Source of the DNA: Portunus trituberculatus
Lineage: Eukaryota; Arthropoda; Malacostraca; Decapoda; Portunidae
Direction: 5' to 3'
Length of the DNA stretch: 64,000 nt
Assembly (NCBI RefSeq): GCF_017591435.1
Contig: NC_059276.1
Span: forward strand, 8,728,776-8,792,775
Both the position numbers and the translations under genes were made by a program. The notes under the pieces are model-generated. The model searched no databases and was not told the origin of the DNA. It was given only the letters and a program-made list of their open reading frames with translations. Shown piece by piece: positions 47,996-59,435 of this stretch (positions are counted from its first letter, which is position 1; the number at the start of each line of letters is the position of its first letter).

Positions 47996-47998
<3 letters not shown>

Positions 47999-48211
47999 TT
48001 AACCCATTCCGTACTGGAACTCAATTTCTACCTTGAGCTTTGAGTATGATTAGATGATTTTATTGACATCAGGAAGGGTCTATGGAGGTCAAAAGATTGA
48101 TGGTCACAGTCTTCTCAATTTTAATCCCTACATGAGTTTCTGAAGCTGTACGAAATTACACAATAGTGAACAGATGAATAGGAAAACGCGTCATGGCATT
48201 GAAGGGGTTAA
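47999..48211 (+). mobile_element. Family A TTAA element, copy 9
   Basis: 213 bases with TTAA at both ends. Left TTAACCCATTCCGTACTGG, right GAAGGGGTTAA, core CTATGGAGGTCAAAAG near 48080. It sits directly beside the (CA)n array. Confidence 0.9.
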
Positions 48212-49202
48212 AGCAAGATACACATTTACAAACTAAGCAACACCAAGACATAACACAACTGAAGCAACACTACCGCTCCTTCCAATCACCTTCACCTGAA
48301 CCCACCTGTCAGTCGTCCCCCGTCACCTCTACCACGCCCCTTAACTCCTCCAGCCCTACCATCCGTCACACTCAGCGAGCCCTTGTCTTCTCGCGGCCAC
48401 ATTTCCATACCGTTCCCTAAGGACACGCGACCCTTGGACCAGGTAATTAGGACCTAACAAGAGGTACTGTTGCCTTGGTCACGAAGCCTGGAGGGGAAGG
48501 GAGAGGAGGTGGAAGAGGGACAGTGGGAGATGAAGATACAGATAATGATAAGCGTTCCTCTCTCTCTCCCCCTCTTCTATACAAAGTTCCATCGTGGTGA
48601 TAAGGCTGAGCTATAGTTTCACGTCAAGATGTGTTCATGGCGACAAAGTTTCAGTGTATTTTGTATCTTATTTCTCGGATGGGTATAGATGTGCGCATTA
48701 CTACACGGTGCCAGGTGGGTGAGGCTCCTTACTCATCGTCCTCACGTCACAACACGTCCCCGCCAGACAAACACAGCAGCGGGGAGTGATAACATGATAA
48801 CCCGTCCCTTTAAAACACCGCGGTAGCTTCACCATAGCGCTGTTGTTTGCCCACCGCTTTATCACCGCGAATAGCACGCACACACCCACCCAAACACCCA
48901 CACCCTTACCCACAAACACCCACAAACACACACAGGCAGGCGCATGTGGGCGTAATATCTACACCTCCACGCCAGCAAGTCCTAAAAAAAATCGTCGCGC
49001 TGCAACAGGATAGCTTCAGGTCTCCTCCTCGGCTGTCAAGGGAGGAGGAGCAGAAGTAGGAGCAGCAGCAGGAGGAGGAGGAGGATAGCGAGAATAAGAT
49101 CTATTTTGGGCATCACTTGGTCCTGTTGTGGCATTCAGCGACCCTCCGCAGCTGTCTCGTAGAGTGATAGAAAAAAGAAAAAAAGGTCACTGCTCTACTT
49201 AC
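48212..49202. other. Unique, low-repeat region
   Basis: Balanced composition. 48309-48441 is bounded by CTGTCAG and ACCAG|GTAATT and is open in one + frame (Pro/Ser-rich), which may be chance. Short CA-rich sequence lies at 48878-48935 and (AGG)n at 49070-49085. No recognised gene. Confidence 0.4.
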
Positions 49203-49309
49203 ACGGCACTCGATCCCCGTGTCGTAACTGTATAGCTGCGTGGAGAATAACCTTATAGGGGTGAGGGTGTAAGGGCGGAGCGGAGAGGCGATCCACACCC
49301 ATGACACCT
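49203..49309 (-). CDS. Candidate histidine-acid-phosphatase-type exon (RHGDRVP)
   Basis: Seen: on the minus strand, GTTGAGCAG at 49310-49318 is followed by 107 bases and a near-perfect donor, CCGT|GTAAGTAG. The frame with one base, then 35 codons, then one base reads RGVMGVDRLSAPPLHPHP, then YKVILHAAIQLRHGDRVP. Known: RHGxRxP is the catalytic signature of histidine acid phosphatases. The His is phosphorylated, and a hydrophobic beta strand precedes it, as here (KVILHAAIQL). The family includes lysosomal and secreted acid phosphatases and Golgi 2-phosphoxylose phosphatase. Inference: this would be the N-terminal catalytic exon of such an enzyme. Against it: a second frame (YSYDTGIECR at the end) is also open, the acceptor pyrimidine tract is modest, and the C-terminal HD motif was not found in the window. 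Confidence 0.38.
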
Positions 49310-49395
49310 CTGCTCAACCCGATCAAGATGAATCCACTTGAAATTCAATTGGGATTTTACAAATAAAAGGAACTGCGCAGGAAAATACTTCTTAC

Positions 49396-49452
49396 CTCAT
49401 GCTTTTAACACCAAAGTGGATGTGTTTTCCTCCCCACGAGCAGGGAAATGCA
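49396..49452 (-). CDS. Candidate upstream exon of the 49.2-kb gene
   Basis: Seen: minus-strand stretch ending in a consensus donor, ATGAG|GTAAGAAG. One frame is open, reading AFPCSWGGKHIHFGVKSM, and ends with two bases (AG). These join the single leading base of the 49203-49309 exon to make Arg, so the phases agree across an 86-base intron. A stop follows immediately in the intron, so splicing is required. The acceptor (ATGTTCCAG) is weak and the frame stays open about 16 codons further upstream, so the 5' boundary is uncertain. I do not recognise the peptide. Confidence 0.22.
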
Positions 49453-50219
49453 CTGGAACATATCGCTTTGAACGTATTACTTAACACACCCACTCAACAC
49501 TATTACCTCACCATCACACCACCACCCGTCACCTCCACTGCACACCACCCTAAACAGAGCCTCACCTCACCTCACCTCACCCAAGTCAACGCCCCTCCTT
49601 CCCTCCCACCCTGTCCCTCCAAAATACTTCCCGAAGCCACAAAACAAAAAAGGTTCCTGCAGCCCCTAGAGGAACTCCGCCCTCAGCCACTGAACTCCAG
49701 ATATGCCTCGAACCCCGCCCATGCTGGCTGTCCCCGCCCGGCCCCGCTCAGTCCCCACGCCCCTGGGTTAGGTCCTTGCCCCTGGGAACTCTCAATGACC
49801 CTGAGGTGGCCAAGAAACAAAGCCCCTTGAAGGATGATGAATACAAGTCACTATATTTTTTCGGAAGGTCTTTTAGCGTGGTTGAGTGACCTTGAGATGA
49901 TAGTGCGTGATGGAGCTTCCCGCGTGACTGTTCTTGTGTGTGCGTGTGTGTGTGTGTGTGTGTCGCCGGTCAACACTCCCGCCATAAAGCAGCGCCTGTT
50001 AATCATGGACTGTCAACCGCGCCGCCCTGATACGGTTTGCCCGCTTACACACAAGAGTTACCTTCCATCACTGCTGTCACTGTCTCCGCCGCGCCCTGCA
50101 GTGATCCTACCCCGCCCCGCCCCACCCCGCCCCGCCCCGCCCCACGCACACCAGGCGGAATAAGCAATAAAAAAGTAATAAGGCGATGTCTGTCACCAGT
50201 CTGTCTGTAACCTAACCGT
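49453..50219. other. Unique C-rich region with CCCCGCCC block
   Basis: 49560-49582 is (CTCAC)n. A CCCCGCCC repeat with GC-box and quadruplex character lies at 50108-50150. A 143-codon + frame at 49399-49830 is mostly the complement of the candidate exon and C-rich sequence, with no domain. Confidence 0.45.
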
Positions 50220-51200
50220 CACCACCTTGCTGCCTGGGCGTGGCGCGCACTGTTGGTGTTACTTTAATTTCGCGTCGAGTCTTCCCCTCGCGTGGGTGTG
50301 CACTGGCGGCGTGGTGCGGACCCTTCCTGCCTCCCCCAGCCCGGCAGCGACGCGGGGCGAGGCGTGGCCGCCGGGCCTGGCGGACATAACACTTTTAGTG
50401 ACCACACCACAGGATGGTGGGGACAAAAACGCCCCTGGTGGTGGTGGTGGTGGTGGGTGTGGTGCAGCGACCCGGCCCCGAGGTCGTCCCCGCCAGACCC
50501 GCCACATCCCCGCCCCGCCCCGCCGCTTGGCGCCCCGCCCCGCCAGTCCTCATGGCTATGTAGGCCAGTGTGATATCCCTATTTGCAGAAGGATATGGGT
50601 CGCGGCGTTATCTGGGGCTATCGCCAAAGTAAGCACCTCGCTAAGTTGGGTGTCGCTATGCGGGATGCGGGATGGGGCCACGCCTGGCTGGTGAATCACA
50701 ACCCCACTTCCTCCCCCTTCTCTTCCCCAGCGCCCCTCCACACCCACCAGCATAAACACAAGCACAGGTGCACCGCGACGCCCCTACAACAAGTGGCGTC
50801 ACTATTGAGGGCGTCAGCTGTCGCCACCAAACTGGGCTGCACCGCCTCGGGTATCAAATGCGTAGCAATAGCAGTGGTGGTGGTGGCGGCTGGGTGGAGG
50901 GGTGGGCTGGGAGTGGAGGGAGGCGCGCGTCCTTGCCACCCACGCCCTCACCCACCCGCCCAGGGAGTAACAACCTTGCACTCCCACTCACCGTGAACTT
51001 CGCAAAATTATCCGTAAATTCACCACTCGCAGTCCTTGACATTTTCCCCGGACAGAGTCAGAGTGACCGAGACCCGTATAGGAGCAGTGAGTGGCGAGCA
51101 GAGCAGTCAAGTCTCCCAGCGGCGGCCAGGCTTCTCTGCTCCATGCACCTCCTCCTCCTCCTCCTCCTCCTCCTGGTTCTCTCTTGTCCTCCTCTCTCCT
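50220..51200. other. GC-rich, CpG-containing island-like region
   Basis: The longest GC-rich stretch in the window, with CGGCG, GGCGAGGCG and CCCCGCC words. It contains overlapping open frames on both strands, as expected of GC-rich DNA, and splice-like boundaries at 50589-50628 on the + strand (TATTTGCAG and AAA|GTAAGC). It lies just upstream of the minus-strand candidate exons and could be their promoter or first exon. This is inference from composition only. Confidence 0.35.
50992..51042 (-). CDS. Possible first coding exon, unknown product
   Basis: Seen: minus strand, an ATG in AAAATGT context at 51042 opens 17 codons (MSRTASGEFTDNFAKFT) to a strong donor, CACG|GTGAGTGG. It lies in the GC-rich region upstream of the candidate phosphatase exons. 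Its phase (0) does not match the candidate exon at 49396-49452, so they are not directly joined in this frame. The donor is also compatible with a 5' UTR exon. Confidence 0.15.
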
Positions 51201-51242
51201 CTCAGAGCCTCTGCTAACCCCGTGTGGTCCTCTCTGGAGACC

Positions 51243-51243
51243 A

Positions 51244-51291
<48 letters not shown>

Positions 51292-51310
51292 AGTTATCTC
51301 TCAATATCTT

Positions 51311-51352
<42 letters not shown>
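51243..51352. repeat. (CA)n then (CT)n
   Basis: (CA)n of about 23 units at 51243-51289 and (CT)n of about 18 units at 51317-51352. Confidence 0.96.
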
Positions 51353-51356
<4 letters not shown>

Positions 51357-52850
51357 GCACCAAGACCACCACAGTCGTACTAATCACCTTCTCCCTTTCC
51401 TGCCACCGCTCGCCGCCCACCCAACCACTGTAATACCTGTTTCTGGCACGCAATGGGTCGGCTACCGTCTGTCCAGTGACGTGAGAGCTTACTGAGGCTT
51501 ACGGGAGAGGCAGAGTTTGGATCTTCACGCGGACTTTCTCCTTTACTCCGCGGAGGAAAAAGAAGAGGGTGGAGAAGGAAAACAGCAGGTATTTTGTAAT
51601 GATGTGATTATGAAACTGATCAGTGAGTACCCGGTCACCTCATGTTACGACACACTGTCAGGGCTTGAAACTCTGTAATGAAGAAATGAGGCGGGGTTGC
51701 AGTAAATAGTGCTAGCAGGGCAGAAAGACACATGCCTGCACGCACACACACACACAAGCACGCAGGCACTCAATACCAAACACATGCACACAAACAGATA
51801 ACATTTAACTATGAGATATACAATAAACGCCACATGGTAATCAAAACACGTGACACTGGGACGGAAAACAACACATAGATAAAAATGCGTGGAGGAAATG
51901 ACTTCTCGTGATAACAAGGAGCATATCATGGCGTCGTTACAACAAAGACAGCCAGAAAGCTTTATCAAAATGGTGTGTTTCTTATCGCAAAAGGTTCACG
52001 TCGATTGCTCTACCGGGAAGGTCTTAGCTCACCTATGCCCCCAAATCCAGGTGTTTTACGGCCAGGTGGAGCTACGAGGCGACACGAGCAGGAAATTGTG
52101 TGTAAGGGAAGTATGTTCAGAGGAAATTTTTGTATAATGTGCAGTCTAATTTGAGGCAGGAAAATAGTGAAAGGGGGAGAGAAGGGGCAAGTGATAATAG
52201 GTGGCAATGTGCTCCATGACGTGAAGACTGAGAGGGAAACATGACGTGAGGATTGGGAATGTAATAGTGAAGTGTAAAGTGGATGAGGGTGAAAGGTGAT
52301 GCAAAGCAGGTAATGAAGCCGAAAGTTATAGCAAAATGATGAAGTAGAAATTGTACTGAGATGACAAGTAATGAATGAGTGAAGGCGAATGTGCAACTTG
52401 AGTGTAAAGAAAATGGTGAAAAAGCAAGAAAACACGATTAAAAGTTCAGTAAAAGTGTGGAAACCTTACAATAAAAAAAATGGAAAAAAAAGAAAAAGGA
52501 TACAGGAAAATATAAGAAAAAGTAAAAGCAACATAAGAAAATAAGAAAAAGAAAAGAAAACAGTAAGAAACCAGACGAGAAGCAGTGTGAGGAAGAAGAA
52601 AGGATGCAGAAACGGACACAAGAAGACAAAAGCTAAATGAGACAAAACGGATGTGAGATTTCCAAGCAGTGAATATAAGTAAAGGAGAAAAAGAGTATTA
52701 CGAGAAAGAACTTAGTACATCAGCGAGAGAGGTCGGTCCATTCACGCATGACAGACCTCACCCACACCTCTTTCTCCTTCTCTTATCTTTTACTCCGGCT
52801 TTAATTTATCCCCGAAGTTGGGCAACAAGGAGGATGAGGATGAGGATGAA
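51353..52850. other. Unique spacer
   Basis: A + frame at 51889-52137 (82 codons) has balanced amino-acid composition and a GTAAGG donor-like site near 52103, but no recognised domain. 52430-52650 is A-rich. No gene is called. Confidence 0.4.
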
Positions 52851-52883
52851 AAGGAGGAGGAGGAGGAGGAGGAGGAGGAGGAG
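52851..52883. repeat. (AGG)n microsatellite
   Basis: About 11 units, with GATGAG words just upstream. Confidence 0.93.
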
Positions 52884-53215
52884 GTATTTCCCTTGTCCTT
52901 CCCACGGTTACTAATCCTTATATGTAGATTATGACAATCGCCTTTCAAAACTACACATTGTCCTTTCTCCATGTCGCACACTTTGACTTGTGCTAACTTA
53001 CTTCCACACTTCACTATTCTCTACTTTGCATTTCTAGTTTCTTCTAAGAGTTATTAGTTCATTTCCATTAATATTACTTTCTTTTCACTCCATTGTTAGT
53101 TTATTTCACCCAGCTGGATATTAATGAATCACTTTATTCCTATTTGTGGATTTTTTTCTTACTATCAGAAAAAAACAAAAAACAAAAATGATTAAACAGA
53201 ACAGTAGTTATATGC
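52884..53215. other. Unique spacer
   Basis: Nothing recognised. Confidence 0.5.
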
Positions 53216-53426
53216 TTAACCATTCAGTATTGAGACGCATTTTTACCTTGAGTTTCGGTATGATTAAACGATTTTGCTTACATTACGAAGGGTTTATGGA
53301 GGTCAGAAGATTAATAGCCAGAGTCTTTACTATTTTAATCCTCACATAAGTTTCTGAAGCTGTATAAAACCACCAAATAATAACCAGAATGAATAGGAAA
53401 GCATGTCCTGGTACTGAAGGGGTTAA
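53216..53426 (+). mobile_element. Family A TTAA element, copy 10
   Basis: 211 bases with TTAA at both ends. Right end GTACTGAAGGGGTTAA intact, left end TTAACCATTCAGTATTG slightly decayed, core TTATGGAGGTCAGAAG near 53294. Confidence 0.9.
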
Positions 53427-53661
53427 CAGGATGAACAAACAAAACATTATCTAGGTTAACACGATTAGGCAAACAATACAAGAGAAGTGAGCGCTAACCA
53501 GCCTTTACCTGTCCCTCACACCTGACGTAATGAAGATTAGAGGACATCACCTGTCTTACCGTGAAGTTTTGTCCGACGAGTGAAAATAGTTGATGTATAT
53601 TTCCCACGGCTTATGACGACACACTAATGACTGCACACTGGCAGGGGAAGATATTTACTAC

Positions 53662-53663
<2 letters not shown>

Positions 53664-53728
<65 letters not shown>

Positions 53729-53858
53729 CTTGTTACTGCTGTTGTTTCTAGTTTTGTTGTTGTTAGTGATATATTTTTAGTGTTTAGTTATAAGAGTATC
53801 TGTAAGTTTAGTAAAAGAATGATTAGTAGTAGTACGAGTGGCAGTAGAAGAAATAGTA

Positions 53859-53892
<34 letters not shown>

Positions 53893-53915
53893 AAATCCTT
53901 CTCTAATCTTATATT

Positions 53916-53946
<31 letters not shown>

Positions 53947-53984
53947 AAATACAAATACCACCACCACCACCACCACCACCACCA
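53664..53984. repeat. (GT)n, then (AGT)n facing (CTA)n, then (CAC)n
   Basis: (GT)n of about 31 units at 53665-53727. (AGT)n at 53862-53891 and (CTA)n at 53918-53946 form an inverted pair with a spacer of about 26 bases. (CCA)n at 53958-53984. Confidence 0.95.
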
Positions 53985-54463
53985 TCAAAACACCAGAATC
54001 CCTCACACATCCCCACATTCCTGCACTCAAACAGTTATTCTCTTCTGTTCTCTTCCATTCCCTTCTTTTTCCTCCTCGTCCTTTCCCCGTGTTGCCTGTT
54101 CTGCCTTTCCTCCTCTCCTTGCTCCCTTTCCTCCTTTCCTTGCCCGTTCCCACCTCTCCTTGCTCTCTTTAACCCTCATCATTCCCTTCCTTCCCTCCTT
54201 CCCTCTCGTTATGCGTGACGGCGGTACGGGTGTGACCACAGCCTGGGAAGTCAAGCACGGAAGAGGTCGGGCCAAACGAAGTCACGAGGTCACAGAGGGA
54301 GGTGGAGGCAAGGAGCGTGGATAGGAATCGAGGTCACAGGTCAGTATCGCAATATAGAGTGAGGGAAGGAGGGAAGGTGGTGGGAGAGGTCAAGGGTGAA
54401 GAAAAAGGTAAGGGTCAACAAACAGGACAAGACGAGGTGAAAACATGTCCGGTTTTAAGAGAC

Positions 54464-54468
<5 letters not shown>
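53985..54468. other. Unique spacer, C/T-rich then G/A-rich
   Basis: Repeated CTCCTTGC and CCTTTCCTCC words at 54095-54170. GAGGTCA words recur at 54265-54345. No gene. Confidence 0.45.

Positions 54469-54553
<85 letters not shown>
54469..54553. repeat. Long (GA)n microsatellite
   Basis: About 42 units. Confidence 0.97.
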
Positions 54554-54555
<2 letters not shown>

Positions 54556-54797
54556 AAAATAATCGTCTCTGTTCACCGGCAAGCGCGCACAAACACACAC
54601 ACACACACCAGACAAACAGACAAAAAACTTATTATTGATGAGGACGAAGAGGGAGTGTGTGGAGGAGTGACCGCATGCCAGAACCGCCCTCCACTCCCTC
54701 CACTCCCTCCCTGACCCTCCACCCTCACCCTCTCTCCCTTCCACCGGTACGATACACCAGGCACGCCCAATGCCTCCCTCCTCCTCCCTCCTACTCT

Positions 54798-54798
<1 letters not shown>

Positions 54799-54828
<30 letters not shown>
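54799..54828. repeat. (CT)n microsatellite
   Basis: About 15 units. Confidence 0.93.
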
Positions 54829-54831
<3 letters not shown>

Positions 54832-54920
54832 CTGATATCCACCACCACCACCGCCACCAACACTAATATTACTGTGTTTTGTTCTATATTTCTTTCTATT
54901 CTTTTTTTCTTAATTTTGTT

Positions 54921-54950
54921 CCTGAATATTTCAAAGATAAAATATTCAGG
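54921..54950. other. Perfect 10-bp inverted repeat
   Basis: CCTGAATATT, a 10-base loop, then AATATTCAGG. It is perfect, and a T-tract follows about 18 bases later at 54967-54982. No surrounding RNA gene is recognised, so its role is unknown. Confidence 0.6.
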
Positions 54951-55027
54951 GTGTAATATAACGAGTTTTTTTTTTTTTTTTATATCTCACAATATAGCGC
55001 ATTGTGTATATGTGTGTGGTGTTGGTA

Positions 55028-55030
<3 letters not shown>

Positions 55031-55064
<34 letters not shown>
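55031..55064. repeat. (CT)n microsatellite
   Basis: About 17 units. Confidence 0.95.
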
Positions 55065-55068
<4 letters not shown>

Positions 55069-55119
55069 ATAGATGATGGTGCGGGTGGTCAGTGATCCTA
55101 GTTAGGTACCATCTCTAAC

Positions 55120-55498
55120 TAATATTATTATCATCATCATCATCATTATTATTATTATTATTAGTAGTAGTAGTAGTAGCAGCAGCAACAGTAGTAGTAG
55201 TAGTAGTAGTAGTGATGGTGGTGCAGCAGTGGTGGTGGTGGTGGTGGTAGTAGTAGTAGTGGTAGTGGTGGCAGCAGCAGCAGTAGCAGTGGTAGCAGCA
55301 GTGTGGTAGTAGTAGTAGTAGTAGTGGCAGCAGTGGTGGTAGTAGTAGTAGTAGTAGCAGTGGTGGTAGCAGTAGTAGTAGTGTGGTGGTGGTGGTGGTA
55401 GTGGTAGTAGTAGTAGTAGTAGTAGTGGTGGTAGCAGTAGCAGTAGTAGTGGTAGTGGTGGTGGTGGTGGTGGTGGTGGTGGTGGTAGCAGTGGTAGC

Positions 55499-55529
<31 letters not shown>

Positions 55530-55625
55530 ATAGTAGTAGCAGTAGAAGTAGCAGTAGAAGTAGCAGTAGTAGTAGAAGTAGCAGTAGTAGCAGTAGTAAT
55601 AGCAGTAGAACGATGGCAGTGGTGG
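55120..55625. repeat. 500-bp trinucleotide mosaic
   Basis: An unbroken train of TAG, TGG, CAG, AAG and TAT triplets in one register. It gives a poly-Val/Ala frame on + and poly-Tyr/His/Thr/Leu frames on minus. These are repeat translations. Confidence 0.93.
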
Positions 55626-56788
<1,163 letters not shown>

Positions 56789-56819
56789 GAATGCCGTTGA
56801 AATGCAAAAAATAACAGGA

Positions 56820-56892
56820 CAAGAAAAGAAGAAAGAGGAGAAGGAGTAGGAGAAGGAGAAGGAGGAGGAGGAGGAGGAGGAGGAGGAGGAGG
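56820..56892. repeat. (GGA)n microsatellite
   Basis: GAA/GGA mixed lead-in, then about 11 GGA units. Confidence 0.93.
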
Positions 56893-57714
56893 GAGTCGTA
56901 TTGGTGACAGCCATGTGGGAGGAAGAGTGGTGGTCAGTAAACAAGACATTTCCTGCAAAGGGAGTCTAAGTGGGTCGTGACACCGTGGCAATATTTTACA
57001 ATCAGAGGCTCCACTTACACACAAGATTGGCACATTAGGGGAACACTTGTCCTCTCCCCTCACAGCCTTCCCTCTTCCCTCATTCACTTGTTTTTCCCTC
57101 TCCATTCCTCCTTTTTCCTCCTTAGATTACTATGTGACTGCTTGGTTTGTTTCCTCCTCCTCTTTCTTTTTCTTCCATTACATTCCTGCTTTATTTAACT
57201 AGCTACACAAAAACGCTTTAAAATATACTAAAATACAAATCATCAAAATATTCCTATTGAAGAATCACATTTTAAGAGTAATACGACTTAGAAATTAACA
57301 CGTAAAACCTAAAATAGTGTACATCTCTAATGTAAATGCTAAAACACATACATTTGCGGTGGAAAAACATAAGTCGCATAGAAAAATCACACTTTACAGC
57401 AATATAATCAAGAAAAATATTAAAACGCCCAAAATACTGTACATGTAATATCCAGTTAAGCCAACACACCTGCCCTACATTACCTGAGGTCTTGATGAAT
57501 GCCTCACATCTCCCTCTAATCACAGGTGCACAAAACACACCTTTACCTGCAGCTCTCCGCTCACCACCTGGAGGAGGAAGGAGCAGGGGAGTCTAAAAAT
57601 GCAAGTAATTAGTTGGTTTCATTCCGAGAGGCGAAAAAAGAGTCTTATTGTAGAGACATCGTGAGGAAGATGAAGAAGAAAGTGCATCTCATTAACATAT
57701 GTGATTATCTTCCC

Positions 57715-57715
<1 letters not shown>
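56893..57715. other. Unique spacer
   Basis: CACCTG/CAGGTG words at 57467, 57523 and 57565. On the minus strand a strong acceptor tract (CTTCCTCCTCCAG) precedes a 21-base VVSGELQ reading and a CAG|GTAAAG donor at 57555-57575. This is too short to call. Confidence 0.4.

Positions 57716-57774
<59 letters not shown>
57716..57774. repeat. (TG)n microsatellite
   Basis: About 29 units. Confidence 0.97.
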
Positions 57775-57776
<2 letters not shown>

Positions 57777-58012
57777 CTCTTTCTCTCTGGGTACCGTTTC
57801 CTTCTGTATCTCCCTCTCCTTACCTCCCGCCCTTCCTCTTCCTCCTTCTCTCCCTCCCTCCCTCCCTCCCTCACGAACTAAAGACAATGTCTGAATGCAG
57901 CCTCGAAATAATAGTAGGTGGAAAAAAAACACTACTCGAGTCCTTTGTATCTTGAATGAGTGCGTCACGGGAGGCTCAAGTAATGCAGTGCAAAGGATGT
58001 GCTGTGGGCTGT

Positions 58013-58015
<3 letters not shown>

Positions 58016-58050
<35 letters not shown>

Positions 58051-58346
58051 CACGTACACACTAACGACCTAACGTCATGTACACCTAACTTGAACACCTT
58101 TCCATGTGCACATCTGTTCGTGTGTTTCTGGTTCGCTGGCTCCGTGAACGGCCGTGCATAATCACCGCCCCGCCGCCGCGCCTCCCCCTTCGAGCCCCGC
58201 CGCCCCCGCCACCAGGGAAACACCTCCGAGAAATGAAATTAAGAGAAAAACCTGTTTGCTCTCTCACGGTACGGAAGAGTTACGAGGAAGAATAATAAGT
58301 GACTGATTAAGAAAAATATATTGTAAGGATGGTGAAACAACAACAA

Positions 58347-58382
<36 letters not shown>
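58016..58382. repeat. Two (CA)n arrays
   Basis: (CA)n at 58016-58048 and at 58350-58382, with a GC-rich CCGCC-containing spacer at 58140-58220. Confidence 0.94.
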
Positions 58383-58384
<2 letters not shown>

Positions 58385-58619
58385 AGTACCTGCCACGAAC
58401 ACCAACAAAAGCACACGCATATAATGAAGCCACAACAAAACTGAAACATCAACAACATAAACGAAAAAACGAACATCAGACAAATAAGTAAAAAAACCTC
58501 ACAAAATCCAGGCAGAGGAGCAACAGACCACGCCAAACCTGACCCCAAAAATCAGGAATCTAGACGCGAGTGTTGAGAGTGTCAAGGTAAACCTCAATGT
58601 TTATAATCTGGCCATCATG

Positions 58620-58880
58620 TCAACACGGGAGGAAGGGCGACCATGGAGGGAAGAGGCGAGGAGAGGCAGGGAATAGAGGGATGGAGGGAAGGGAAGGGAA
58701 GGGAAGGAGGGAAGGGACTTATTGGCCGACAGGGGGCTGAAGGAGGAGGGTTTGTGGTTAGGATAGGAATGGAAGGATAGGAAATTGAAGGAAAGGTAAA
58801 GGAAAGGGTAGGGAAGGAAAGGAAAGGCAAAAGGATATGAAAAAAAAGGCAAGAAAAGAAAGAAAAAGATTACATAAACA
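58620..58880. repeat. Purine-rich GGAAGGGAAGGG tract
   Basis: G/A low complexity throughout, with GGGAA pentamer repeats at 58685-58715. Confidence 0.8.
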
Positions 58881-59244
58881 AAATGAAAATAGAAAGAAAA
58901 GGAAAAAAATTACAAACATCAGTCTAAACAAACCTTATCATCATTAACTACTAAAAATCATTGGATAGCACAGTTGAAGAGTCCTCCCCACCCACCTATC
59001 CACCTACCCACACCCAAACCTGAAACTATCTGAAAAGGCAACGATACAATGGAGTAGTTGGAAACGCCCTTAATGCTCAAAAGCCCAGTACAGGTGGAAA
59101 GAAGCAGCGGTGACTGTCATCTTATGGGTATTGGCGTCCTTGTCACGTACGGAACACAGAACACAGCACACGTCCACACTTCATTCACACGACACCACGA
59201 CAAGGGAGGGAGAAGGAAGGGGGGAAAAGAAAGACAGAAAGGAA
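58881..59244. other. Unique spacer
   Basis: No supported feature. Confidence 0.5.
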
Positions 59245-59395
59245 AAGTGGTGGTAGCAATAGTGGTGGTAATAATAGTGGTGGTTAGTGTAGTAGTAGTA
59301 GTGGTAGTAGAAGTTGTAATAGTAGTAGTAGTAGTAGTAGTAGCAGCAGTAGTAGTAGTAGAAGAAAAGACAAATGCCTACCACCACCACCACCG

Positions 59396-59426
<31 letters not shown>

Positions 59427-59435
59427 CACTACTAG
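59245..59435. repeat. (AGT/GGT)n facing (CCA/CTA)n
   Basis: GTA- and GGT-rich triplets at 59245-59361, then CCA- and CTA-rich triplets at 59379-59434. An imperfect inverted pair. Confidence 0.93.

Noticed and set aside
49399..49830. 143-codon + strand frame
   Set aside because: It is Pro/Ser/His-rich because of C-rich sequence and overlaps the minus-strand candidate exon antisense.
51889..52137. 82-codon + strand frame with balanced composition
   Set aside because: No domain, no convincing acceptor, and the length is expected by chance in 64 kb.
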